Below the pieces are notes generated by a model. The model ran no database searches. It was not told where the DNA came from and worked only from the letters and a program-made list of their open reading frames with translations. A stretch of DNA of 55,519 nt from an uncultured Pelagibacteraceae bacterium (GTDB lineage Bacteria; Pseudomonadota; Alphaproteobacteria; Pelagibacterales; Pelagibacteraceae): positions 1 through 55,519 of the forward strand of contig CACJHS010000006.1 of NCBI GenBank assembly GCA_902593235.1, given 5' to 3'. Positions 8,999-18,423 of this stretch are shown here, piece after piece (position 1 is the stretch's first letter; each line of letters opens with the position of its first letter). The position numbers were made by a program, and so were the translations under genes.

Positions 8999-10923
8999 TG
9001 CTAACCCAAATTGTAACAATATTAATTATCGTATCTATTATTGGATGCATTCTTTATGGAAGAAGATTAATTAAAACTGAAAAAGTTGATGCTGTATTTG
9101 GTAATCCAGAAAGATCTAAAGGTGGAACGCACTGGGTAATTGTTGGTAGTAGTGTAATATTAATGCTGTGGCTTTATTATTCATGGGATATAGCAAGAGG
9201 TTTTTATCCAAAATCTGCAAACGAATTGTGTCAAGTTGCTAAAATAAATGAATCATTACTAGGTTTAAAATATCAATTTCCTATTGAAGAGAGAGAGTTC
9301 AAAAGTACTTCAATTATAAAAATTGAAAATAAAAATCTTATAAAGATTGCAAATGAAATAAAAGGATCCACAGATCTAAACGACCAACAAAAAACAATCC
9401 TTGTAAGTTACATTGATAGAACCTCTAAATTAATTCCATTGTTAACAAGTGAAGAATTAATAGAAATTGATACCAAAATAAAAATTCAAGAAATGACTGA
9501 GCAAATAAAGCAACTCAGTATTGAATTTCAAAAGGAAGATTATCCTTTTGAGACAGGTGCTCAAAAAATTGAAAGACAAAAACTTATTGATGAACAGGGT
9601 GGTTGGGGAATTGTCACTATAGATTCTGGTAGTGGGTCAATAGAAAACACTATCGAGATACCAACTGCTCCTCAGACTAAAAAAGGGTTAAAATTTCATG
9701 CAGCGGCAAAAGAACTAAGTCTAATAAATGACGATTTTTTTAAATTAAGAAATCACAATCCATTATTTAAAAGCGCAATGAAACAATTAAAAGATGATAT
9801 TAAAGCTTATAGAAAAAGTTTAGATGATAGTGGTGAGATAGCATCTGACTATGCAAAAAATATCATTAAAATTGCAAGAAGAATAGAATTTGCAAGCATT
9901 TATCCTCCTAATGCTTTAAATGAAATGCAAGAAGCCATCTTAGAGTTTGATGAATTGCAAAACAAAGAACAAGGTGGATTAAGATTAATTGATATCCTTT
10001 TGTTTCCTTCAGGAACAATTGTAGCAAGTGGAGCAACTTGTTCTGAGCAAGGTTCAGGTAGATGGCTGCCTAAACCATCTGATACATTTAATAAATTTGT
10101 GGAACTATCAAAACCAAGTGTTGGATACAAAAATGTTCCTCTTTTATGGATTGAAATGGTTGATGTCAGTAAAATGATAGGCTTCATTTTACCAGATTGG
10201 ATAGCTGATATATTGCCTGGTGAATATCCAGTTCATACAAAAGATGGGATTGTAAAAGAAAACTTTAAAAGTAACGTTTTAAAAGTTGCAACAGGTGACT
10301 TTAAATTGCTGAAAGTTCCCGTTCCGTACGGACATATCTGGGACTCCTTTATGAGGGTGTTTTTAGGATTAGTTTTTGGAATTATTATTGGTGTTCCATT
10401 GGGATTATTTATGGGTCTAAACAGATTTGCCAAAGGTTTCTTTGATCCGTTAATTGAACTTTATAGACCAGTCCCTCCTCTTGCATGGGCACCTTTAATT
10501 ATTTCTGTGCTTGGAATTGATAACTCTGGAAAAGTATTTTTATTATTTATGGTCTCGTTATCTATTATGATTATTTCTGCAAGAGCTGGTGCTTCAGGAA
10601 CACAACTTTCAAAAATCCATGCAGCACACTCATTAGGAGCTACTAAAAAACAAATTTTAAGACATGTAATTTTTCCAAATTCACTTCCTGAAATTCTTAC
10701 AGGAATTAGAGTGGCTGTTGGTATGTGTTGGGGAACACTTGTTGCTGCAGAGTTTTTAGCAGGTACAACAGGTATTGGTTTTGTTGAAAACGTTGCGAAA
10801 AAATACTTCCAGTGGGAGGTTATTTGGATTACAATAATTATTATGGGTCTACTAGGTCTTTTATTTGATATTACATTAAGAAAAATAATTGATAAAACTA
10901 TTCCTTGGCGTGGTAAAGGTTAA
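8998..10923 (+). CDS. tauC: ABC permease, taurine type, with large N-terminal extension
   Basis: C-terminal ~210 aa are TauC/SsuC-like (YRPVPPLAWAPLII, AAHSLGATKKQILRHVIFPNSLPEILTGIRV); ~400-aa N-terminal extension. Confidence 0.82.
   Translation: MLTQIVTILIIVSIIGCILYGRRLIKTEKVDAVFGNPERSKGGTHWVIVGSSVILMLWLYYSWDIARGFYPKSANELCQVAKINESLLGLKYQFPIEEREFKSTSIIKIENKNLIKIANEIKGSTDLNDQQKTILVSYIDRTSKLIPLLTSEELIEIDTKIKIQEMTEQIKQLSIEFQKEDYPFETGAQKIERQKLIDEQGGWGIVTIDSGSGSIENTIEIPTAPQTKKGLKFHAAAKELSLINDDFFKLRNHNPLFKSAMKQLKDDIKAYRKSLDDSGEIASDYAKNIIKIARRIEFASIYPPNALNEMQEAILEFDELQNKEQGGLRLIDILLFPSGTIVASGATCSEQGSGRWLPKPSDTFNKFVELSKPSVGYKNVPLLWIEMVDVSKMIGFILPDWIADILPGEYPVHTKDGIVKENFKSNVLKVATGDFKLLKVPVPYGHIWDSFMRVFLGLVFGIIIGVPLGLFMGLNRFAKGFFDPLIELYRPVPPLAWAPLIISVLGIDNSGKVFLLFMVSLSIMIISARAGASGTQLSKIHAAHSLGATKKQILRHVIFPNSLPEILTGIRVAVGMCWGTLVAAEFLAGTTGIGFVENVAKKYFQWEVIWITIIIMGLLGLLFDITLRKIIDKTIPWRGKG
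10879..10923 (+). repeat. tauC 3' tail, direct repeat copy 1
   Basis: Encodes RKIIDKTIPWRGKG*; 42/45 nt identical to 11864-11908. Confidence 0.9.
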
Positions 10924-10935
10924 CGAAGTTAATTT

Positions 10936-11820
10936 ATGAAAAAATATGCTATCTTTATAATTATTTCTCTGCTGCTTTTTACCAGCGCTAATGCAAAATG
11001 GAACTATGAACCAGGAGATATAGTTAAGGGCGAAGTTGTTTTTGGCAAAAAAGATTCATTCAAGTTACCCCCTGGAGAATTTATTGTTGCCCTAAATACT
11101 AGAGAAAGAGAATTTAAAGATTTATTAGTTTATCAAATTGACGAAAAAAGCGGAATGTTAAGATGGTCAATACATTTTTTTGCAACAGGCAGAACCGAGT
11201 GGGGTTGGTGGAATCCACCAAAATTTTGTGACAGAACAAATGTTTATTTTATAAAAAAAATAAAAGCCAATAAGAAATATGCTTGCTGGATGGTTAATCA
11301 TTCAAGATCTGACATTTCAGCTAATAAAGGTTTTTGGGCAAAAGTAAGAGAATATGAAATTGCAAATAAAATAAAGGGACCAGATATTTATGTTTATAGT
11401 CAATATGAATATTCAAAAGGACCAAAAGTATGGGGTGCAAGCTATTATTATAATCCTGAATTAGACGGTGTTCCAAAACCAAAAAGCTTAGAATGGGATA
11501 CTAACGAGTTTCACAAACAAAGAGTAATGAATTATCCAAAACATGAAGAATTTTTAAAGAAATATATAAGTATAAGCGCAGGATTTGTTGACGATTTTAA
11601 CAAAACACATAAAATAAAAAATTCTAGTAGTTTATCTTTAAATGCAGGTGAGTATATTTCTAACGTTTCTATTAATACAGGGGATAGTTCCTCAAGTAAA
11701 AAAGATAAAGTATCGACATTAAGTTTAACTGAGCAATTAAAAAATTTAAAAGAACTTCTTGACTCAGGTGCGATCACTAAAGAAGAATTTAAGAAGGCTA
11801 AAGATAAGTTACTTAATTAA
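10936..11820 (+). CDS. Secreted protein of unknown function with C-terminal SHOCT-like motif
   Basis: Signal peptide MKKYAIFIIISLLLFTSANA; C-terminus LTEQLKNLKELLDSGAITKEEFKKAKDKLL is SHOCT-like. Confidence 0.7.
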   Translation: MKKYAIFIIISLLLFTSANAKWNYEPGDIVKGEVVFGKKDSFKLPPGEFIVALNTREREFKDLLVYQIDEKSGMLRWSIHFFATGRTEWGWWNPPKFCDRTNVYFIKKIKANKKYACWMVNHSRSDISANKGFWAKVREYEIANKIKGPDIYVYSQYEYSKGPKVWGASYYYNPELDGVPKPKSLEWDTNEFHKQRVMNYPKHEEFLKKYISISAGFVDDFNKTHKIKNSSSLSLNAGEYISNVSINTGDSSSSKKDKVSTLSLTEQLKNLKELLDSGAITKEEFKKAKDKLLN

Positions 11821-11863
11821 TAAACATAGTATTTTATAGGATAACCTGGACCAGACTTTGCAT

Positions 11864-11908
11864 AGAAAAATAATCGATAAAACTATTCCTTGGCGAGGAA
11901 AAGGTTAA
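11864..11908 (+). repeat. Orphan duplicate of tauC 3' tail, direct repeat copy 2
   Basis: AGAAAAATAATCGATAAAACTATTCCTTGGCGAGGAAAAGGTTAA encodes the same RKIIDKTIPWRGKG*. Confidence 0.9.
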
Positions 11909-12795
11909 ATTAACCATTTACTATATTTAATTAAATTATTTTTTAAATACTCAGGCAACAAATTTTTATCAAACTCGTGAAGTTGTTTGCTATTTTCAAA
12001 TCTGTTAGACTTTTTGTCGGCACTATGGTCATACATAATTTTTTTTTCATTAATTAATTTTAAAAAAATTTCTTTTTTCAATAATTCTTCTGGAAAATCA
12101 GCATGATGTAAATAAGATTTTAACTTATATAAAATTTTTTCCTCATCCATTACATTGGTAAAATGCCATCCACCTTTTTCTATAATTAAGATGTTATTAT
12201 ATTTTTTTTTTGAAAAAATTGTATCTATTCTAAAAATTGAATACTTTTTATTTTTAATGTTTCTTATCCATTGAGGAGAAATTAAATTTTTTTTTAAACA
12301 CCCTTTAGTTCCAAAAAAGTAAAAATCTTTTAAATACAAATTTAATTTATAGTGAAAAAAATATTGTTTAAAAAGCAAGATTGAGTTTTTTGTATCTTCT
12401 GGATTAATTTTACTTAAATCAGGTATTTCATCAAGATCTGATATTAAAATCAAATCATCATCTGAAAATTTTTCAATTCCTTTTTTAATAAAATTTCTTT
12501 GATAATTTTCTATAACTAATGCATTTAAAATTTGTTTATTTTTAATCTGATCCTGATTATCTGATTTATAAAAATCAATTAATCCAGATGGTTTTTCAAA
12601 AATTTTTAAATAAATTATTTTATCTTTGAAATTTTGAAATTTATTTATATCAAAATTAAAACCTTTTTCTTCGCCACTATGAGTAAAATTATTTTCTATA
12701 ATAACAAAGTTATCTACATACTTATCTAATTCATTTAGTCTAATTTCTAAAATAATATCCTCATTAAAGTACATAAAGCAGTCAATTATTTTCAT
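11905..12795 (-). CDS. Glycosyltransferase family 17-like
   Basis: MKIIDCFMYFNEDIILEIRLNELDKYVDNFVIIENNFTHSG, DDLILISDLDEIPD, GGWHFTN. Confidence 0.75.
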   Translation of the reverse strand: MKIIDCFMYFNEDIILEIRLNELDKYVDNFVIIENNFTHSGEEKGFNFDINKFQNFKDKIIYLKIFEKPSGLIDFYKSDNQDQIKNKQILNALVIENYQRNFIKKGIEKFSDDDLILISDLDEIPDLSKINPEDTKNSILLFKQYFFHYKLNLYLKDFYFFGTKGCLKKNLISPQWIRNIKNKKYSIFRIDTIFSKKKYNNILIIEKGGWHFTNVMDEEKILYKLKSYLHHADFPEELLKKEIFLKLINEKKIMYDHSADKKSNRFENSKQLHEFDKNLLPEYLKNNLIKYSKWLI

Positions 12796-12850
12796 ATCTT
12801 TGGATTCTTGTGTTGATTAAGTTAAAAACAAACTATAATTAAGAAATAAT

Positions 12851-14200
12851 ATGTCAATTTTATTTAGCAACCCTCCTTGGTGGGAAAAAAAGGAAAGTAG
12901 AGGATTTTTAAGGAAAAAAAGATGGAGACGTGGAGTTAGAGCAGGTTCAAGGTGGCCATTTACGTACTTGGGAAGATGCTATCCAGACAATTCACGTGCC
13001 AAAGATTACATTCCGTATCCTTATTTTTTAGGTTATGCAACTACTTATACCTCAAAATTAATTGGTGAAAAAAAAGTTTATTTTAGAGATAGCATAGCGT
13101 TGTCTGAGTCTTATAAAAGTTTTTTTAAATATTTAGACTCTATTCATGAAAAGATTGAATATTATTTAATTGAAAGTGCCACACCTTCTTGGGAACATGA
13201 TTACAAACTTATTAAGGAAATTAAAAATAAATATCCTAAATTAAAAATAATTGTAGCCGGTCCAATATCTACATCTGATCAAAATTGGGATAGTGAAATA
13301 GTATATGCAGTCTTAAAAGGTGAATATGAAAAAAATGTTATGAAAGTTATAAATGGAAAAGATGGGTTATTAGAACATGACTTGCTTACTCTAGAAGAAA
13401 TGAATAAAGCACCTTTTCCGTATTATGATAAATTTATTTATGATAAATATTTTGATGGCAACCCTATTCCAATGAACAAATTATCTCCACAAGCTCATGT
13501 TTTAACAAGTAGAGGATGTCCGTTTAAATGTATTTTCTGTGTTTGGCCTGCAGCAATGACAGGAAATGATCCAGATGGAGAAAATAAAAGATCAGTAAGA
13601 CAATACACTCCAGATTATATGGAAGGATTTTTAGATAAATTAACAACAGATTATAAATTTGAAGCAATATATTTTGATGACGATACTTTCAATATAGGAA
13701 ACAGACATACTGTAGAAATAAGTAAATTAGCTGGTAAATATAATATTCCATGGTTTGCTATGTGTAGAGCTGACACTTGTAAAAAAGATACGTGGAAAAT
13801 TATGAAAGATAATGGCTGCAAAGGTGTGAAAATAGGTATTGAGTCTGGAAGTCAGTATGTTGTGGATCAAATTGTAAACAAACATCTAGATTTAAATTAC
13901 ACAAGAGAAATTGTTAACTATTTAAGAGAGCTTAACATGTCAGTCCATGGCACATTTACATATGGTCTACCAGGGGAAACCAAAGATCAAATGATAGAAA
14001 CAAAAAATTTTATTAGTAATACGAATTTTAATACTGTTCAAGAGTCCGGAACAGCTGAAATTGAAGGTACACCTCTTCACACACTTAATAAAAAGGAATT
14101 AAAAAACTACCCTGGAGCCAGTATTAATTCTACATATGATAGACAGAAGGATGGTGGAAAGAAATGGCAGAGCTTAGTAAAAGATTTGCAGAATAATTAA
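12851..14200 (+). CDS. B12-binding-type radical SAM protein
   Basis: Radical SAM cluster motif RGCPFKCIFC (CxxxCxxC); downstream GIESGSQ and GTFTYGLPGET. Confidence 0.85.
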   Translation: MSILFSNPPWWEKKESRGFLRKKRWRRGVRAGSRWPFTYLGRCYPDNSRAKDYIPYPYFLGYATTYTSKLIGEKKVYFRDSIALSESYKSFFKYLDSIHEKIEYYLIESATPSWEHDYKLIKEIKNKYPKLKIIVAGPISTSDQNWDSEIVYAVLKGEYEKNVMKVINGKDGLLEHDLLTLEEMNKAPFPYYDKFIYDKYFDGNPIPMNKLSPQAHVLTSRGCPFKCIFCVWPAAMTGNDPDGENKRSVRQYTPDYMEGFLDKLTTDYKFEAIYFDDDTFNIGNRHTVEISKLAGKYNIPWFAMCRADTCKKDTWKIMKDNGCKGVKIGIESGSQYVVDQIVNKHLDLNYTREIVNYLRELNMSVHGTFTYGLPGETKDQMIETKNFISNTNFNTVQESGTAEIEGTPLHTLNKKELKNYPGASINSTYDRQKDGGKKWQSLVKDLQNN

Positions 14201-14207
14201 GTTAAAA

Positions 14208-15059
14208 GTGAGTCTTGTTAAAGTATCAATATATATTCCTGCATTTAATGCAGAAAAAACAATTAAGAAAACTATAATTTCTGTACAGAACCAATCTTAT
14301 AAATTTGATGAAATAATTATAATTGATGATAATTCAAATGATTCAACTAATAAAATATTAAAAGAATTCAAAGATATAAAAATTATAAAAAATGAAACTA
14401 ATAGAGGATTGGGTTATAATAGAAATCTAGGAATTAAACTTAGCCAAAACGATATTGTTGCATCTATAGATGCAGATGTTGTGTTAGATCCTAAATGGTT
14501 AGAAATTATGATACAAAATTTTGAAAAGAATAATGAAACTATGTTTGGTGGCAAAATGACAGAGAAACTTTTAATCAATAAATTTAATAAATGGAGAGCA
14601 AAATATTATAGTCAAAATTGGGGTGATAAAGATGTCGATAACCCACCATTTTTATATGGATGTAATACTATTCAACATAAATCTGTATGGAAATTCCTTA
14701 ACGGTTATAATGAAAAATTGCTGACTAATGGTGAAGATATAGATTATTCAAAAAGAATTCAGAAAAGTCAAAAATTTAAAATAAAATATTGCTCGAAAGC
14801 TCTATCAGAACATTTGCAAGATGATGATTTGGACACCTTATCAAAACGAATTTGGAGATACCATTCTTTTGGATACAAAATTAAAGAACCATCAGTATAT
14901 AAGACAATTAAAATATCAATTAAACAATTTAAATTCTTTTTAAATAGATCAATAAAAGATTTAATAAAACTTGACTTTGAGTTTATTTATATAAATTTTT
15001 TAGTTTTTATAAAATTTATATTATTAGAACATAGATATTATAAAAATTATAAAAAATGA
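14208..15059 (+). CDS. Glycosyltransferase family 2
   Basis: VSIYIPAFNAEKTIKKTIISVQNQSYKFDEIIIIDDNSNDST; GTG start. Confidence 0.85.
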   Translation: MSLVKVSIYIPAFNAEKTIKKTIISVQNQSYKFDEIIIIDDNSNDSTNKILKEFKDIKIIKNETNRGLGYNRNLGIKLSQNDIVASIDADVVLDPKWLEIMIQNFEKNNETMFGGKMTEKLLINKFNKWRAKYYSQNWGDKDVDNPPFLYGCNTIQHKSVWKFLNGYNEKLLTNGEDIDYSKRIQKSQKFKIKYCSKALSEHLQDDDLDTLSKRIWRYHSFGYKIKEPSVYKTIKISIKQFKFFLNRSIKDLIKLDFEFIYINFLVFIKFILLEHRYYKNYKK

Positions 15060-16078
15060 AGATACTAGTTACAGGTGGTTGTGGTTTTGTAGGTACTAAT
15101 ATATCTCTATACTTAAATTCAAGAGGTTTTAAAATTCAATCTTTAGACAATCTTTCAAGAAAAGGATCAAAATACAATCTAAATTTATTAAAAAAAAATA
15201 ATATTAAAAACTATAAAATAGATATTTATGATTATAAAAAAATTAAAAAACTACCAAAATATGATTTGATAATTGATTGTTGTGCAGAAGCTGCAGTTGA
15301 GGTATCTAGGAAAGATATAGATAAAGTCATAAATACTAATTTTATTGGAACATTAAATATTTTAAAAAAAATACAAAAAGATAATTCAAAAATAATTTTT
15401 CTTTCCACCAGCAGAATATTTCCGATATCTGAAACAAACAAAGTTTTGAAATCAAAAAAAATAATATCTAAACTGCCAATAAAAAAATTATTCAGTGAAA
15501 AAGATATAATTGAAGGACCAAAAACAATATATGGACTAACAAAACTTTCCTCTGAAATGTTGATTGAGGAATTTTCTTATGCATTTAATTTGAAATATAT
15601 AATAAATAGATGTGGAGTAATATCTGGCCCTTTACAATTTGGTAAACAAGACCAGGGTTTTTTAAGTTTATGGGTTTGGAAACATATAAACAGGGATAAA
15701 ATGAAATATATCGGTTACGGCGGTAATGGACACCAGCTAAGAGATGTTCTTCATATAGATGATTTATGTGAATTAATATTTATACAAATTAAAAAATTTA
15801 ATAAAATATATAATAAGTTATTTACTGTTGGTGGATCCAAACGTAGCTATACATCTCTGGTAGAATTAACTAAAATTTGTGAGAAAATAACCAAAAATAA
15901 AATAAAATTTTCTAAGATTTCAAAAACTTCGATATATGATATTCCTTATTATGTAACAAATAATAATCTGGTGACAAAGACGTATAACTGGAGGCCTAAA
16001 AAAAATATTAATAAAATAGTAAAAGATGTTTTTGATTGGTTAACAAAAAATAAAAAAACTTTAAACAAATACTTCTAA
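15056..16078 (+). CDS. NAD-dependent sugar epimerase/dehydratase (CDP-paratose 2-epimerase-like)
   Basis: MKILVTGGCGFVGTN, LDNLSRKGS, YGLTK. Confidence 0.75.
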   Translation: MKILVTGGCGFVGTNISLYLNSRGFKIQSLDNLSRKGSKYNLNLLKKNNIKNYKIDIYDYKKIKKLPKYDLIIDCCAEAAVEVSRKDIDKVINTNFIGTLNILKKIQKDNSKIIFLSTSRIFPISETNKVLKSKKIISKLPIKKLFSEKDIIEGPKTIYGLTKLSSEMLIEEFSYAFNLKYIINRCGVISGPLQFGKQDQGFLSLWVWKHINRDKMKYIGYGGNGHQLRDVLHIDDLCELIFIQIKKFNKIYNKLFTVGGSKRSYTSLVELTKICEKITKNKIKFSKISKTSIYDIPYYVTNNNLVTKTYNWRPKKNINKIVKDVFDWLTKNKKTLNKYF

Positions 16079-17127
16079 TGTCAATAGCTATAATAACCGG
16101 TTCATCAGGATTAGTTGGTTCAGAAACTGTAAATTTTTTTTGTGAAAAAGGGTTTGATGTTATCGGAATAGACAATAATCTTAGAGAGTTTTTTTTTGGT
16201 AAAAATGGTTCTACTGACTGGATTAAAGCACAATTATTAAAAAAAAATAAGAATTTTAAACACTTAAACATCGATATTAGAAATTTTGATAAACTAAGTA
16301 AAATATTTAAAAAATACTCAAAAAGAATATCAGTTATAATACATTGTGCAGCTCAACCCTCTCATGATTATGGCAAAAAATTTCCATTTTTAGATTTTCA
16401 TGTAAATGCAACTGGTACATTAAACCTTTTAGAGCTTACAAAAAGATACTGCTCTAATGCACCTTTTATTTTTATGTCTACTAATAAAGTTTATGGTGAC
16501 AGTCCAAATAAATTAAATATCACGGAAAAAAAAACTAGGTGGGAACTAAAAACTAAAGACAAAAATTATAAAGGTATAAAAGAAAATTTTTCTATAGATA
16601 ATTCTACACACAGTTTTTTTGGAGTATCAAAAACTTATGCTGATTTAATTGTGCAAGAATATGGAAAAAATGTTGGATTAAAAACTGTTTGTTTTAGAGG
16701 TGGATGTATAACTGGACCAAACCATAGTGGTGCTAAATTACATGGTTTTTTATCTTATTTAGTCAAAGCTAGTATTTTAAAAAAAGAATACAATATAATT
16801 GGATACAAAGGAAAACAAGTAAGAGACAATTTACATAGTAATGATCTAGTTAATTGTTTTTGGGAATTTTATAAAAAACCTAAATATGGAGAAGTGTATA
16901 ATATTGGAGGTGGAAGATTTTCAAATTGTTCAGTTATCGAGGCTTTAAATATAATTGAAAAGTCTTGTAATTTAAAAGTAAAGAAGAAATATATTAAAAT
17001 GCCAAGAGTTGGTGATCATATATGGTATATTTCAGATACTTCAAAATTTAAAAAACACTATCCTAATTGGAGACAAAAATACAATACTAAAAAAATTATA
17101 GAGGAATTAATTGAATACCAAAAATAA
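16078..17127 (+). CDS. NAD-dependent sugar epimerase/dehydratase (CDP-paratose 2-epimerase-like)
   Basis: IITGSSGLVGSETV, STDWI, MSTNKVYGD, HSFFGVSKTYADLIVQEYG. Confidence 0.75.
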   Translation: MSIAIITGSSGLVGSETVNFFCEKGFDVIGIDNNLREFFFGKNGSTDWIKAQLLKKNKNFKHLNIDIRNFDKLSKIFKKYSKRISVIIHCAAQPSHDYGKKFPFLDFHVNATGTLNLLELTKRYCSNAPFIFMSTNKVYGDSPNKLNITEKKTRWELKTKDKNYKGIKENFSIDNSTHSFFGVSKTYADLIVQEYGKNVGLKTVCFRGGCITGPNHSGAKLHGFLSYLVKASILKKEYNIIGYKGKQVRDNLHSNDLVNCFWEFYKKPKYGEVYNIGGGRFSNCSVIEALNIIEKSCNLKVKKKYIKMPRVGDHIWYISDTSKFKKHYPNWRQKYNTKKIIEELIEYQK

Positions 17128-18121
17128 AAAAATTTATAATCTTGTATATAGAATTTTTAAAAAATACAATTTAAGTGCCGAACATTCTAAAATATCAGCT
17201 AATGCTTTAATAAATGCTGAATTGGTTGGTGCTTATGGACATGGTTTATCCAGACTTAAAATGTATTGTGATCGAATTACTAAAAAATTAATCAATCCTA
17301 AACCAAAAATTAAAATTAAAAAAATTTCTCCTTCAATTTCTCATATTGATGCAAATAATAGTATTGGATTTGTTGCTGCTGATCTAGGAATTAAGACTGC
17401 AATTAAACATGCCCAAAAAACTGGAATAGGATTGGTAGCAGTTAAAAATAGTGGCCACTATGGTTTATCAGGTTATTACGCAGAACAAGGAGTAAAGAAA
17501 AATTTAATCACAATGATCTATACAAATGCTCCTCCAGCAGTTGCTCCACATGGTGCATTAAAAACATTGTTTGGGACAAATCCAATTTGTTTTGGATCCC
17601 CTACTGGTTCAAAAATTCCATTTATTTTAGATACATCAATTTCAATGATTAATAGAGGAAAAATAAGAGTTGCAGCAAGAAACAATCAATCAATTCCTGC
17701 GGGAGTTGCATTAGATAAATTTGGCAAACCAACTATAGATGCGAAAAAAGCATTAGCAGGAGTTCAATTACCAATTGCAGGTTTTAGAGGTTCAGGACTT
17801 GCTTGGATGGTAGATATTTTAAGTGGAGTTTTAACTGGAGGAAATCATGCAGGAAGAGTTAAGGATCCATTTGATGATTTTTCAGGTCCACAAAATATTG
17901 GACATTTATTTATAACTTTTAAAGCAAATTTATTTCAAAAAAATTATAACCAACGAATTAAAGATAATATTAAAACAATAAAAAAACTTCCTAAGATAAA
18001 AGGTGTTAAGGAAATAATGTATCCAGGACAAAATAAATATGCCCGGTATAAAAATAACTTAAAAAAAGAAATTTCTATACCGGATATAATAAAGAAAGAT
18101 TTGGAAACCTTAATAAGTTAA
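17111..18121 (+). CDS. Ldh2-family (malate/L-lactate/sulfolactate) dehydrogenase
   Basis: ELVGAYGHGLSRLKMY, VAVKNSGHYGLSGYYA, APHGALKTLFGTNPICFGSPTG; TTG start overlapping the upstream gene. Confidence 0.82.
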   Translation: MNTKNKKIYNLVYRIFKKYNLSAEHSKISANALINAELVGAYGHGLSRLKMYCDRITKKLINPKPKIKIKKISPSISHIDANNSIGFVAADLGIKTAIKHAQKTGIGLVAVKNSGHYGLSGYYAEQGVKKNLITMIYTNAPPAVAPHGALKTLFGTNPICFGSPTGSKIPFILDTSISMINRGKIRVAARNNQSIPAGVALDKFGKPTIDAKKALAGVQLPIAGFRGSGLAWMVDILSGVLTGGNHAGRVKDPFDDFSGPQNIGHLFITFKANLFQKNYNQRIKDNIKTIKKLPKIKGVKEIMYPGQNKYARYKNNLKKEISIPDIIKKDLETLIS

Positions 18122-18307
18122 CATTGTTAGAGCACCCAAAGAAACGATAACAGATGATAAAATTATTGTTCGTTTAACTTTTTCCTTCTTCTTTTCTTCT
18201 AGAAGCCTTTGCTTTAGAACATCCACATTAACCCTTTTTGGAGTTTCAACATATTGAGAGGGGGTCTCTACAATTTCGGATGTTCTATGTAAGCTTTCTG
18301 TACTCAT
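18110..18307 (-). CDS. Small single-TM protein (C-terminal membrane anchor)
   Basis: 65 aa; similar organisation to 1809-2018. Confidence 0.6.
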   Translation of the reverse strand: MSTESLHRTSEIVETPSQYVETPKRVNVDVLKQRLLEEKKKEKVKRTIILSSVIVSLGALTMLTY

Positions 18308-18423
18308 ATTTGTTTTATAATATTAATTTTAATCATTATTAGTTTAAATTTTACATACTAGGGTTGTCCAAAATGGGTTGACTCTAATTTCACTTTTGTT
18401 CATATTGGGTTTTTTTAAAAGAT

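Noticed and set aside
16078-17127. Epimerase YxxxK replaced by FxxxK (SFFGVSK) as a dead enzyme
   Set aside because: I recall similar S-L/F-F-G-x-S-K segments in CDP-paratose-2-epimerase-like proteins, so this is probably a subfamily feature rather than inactivation.
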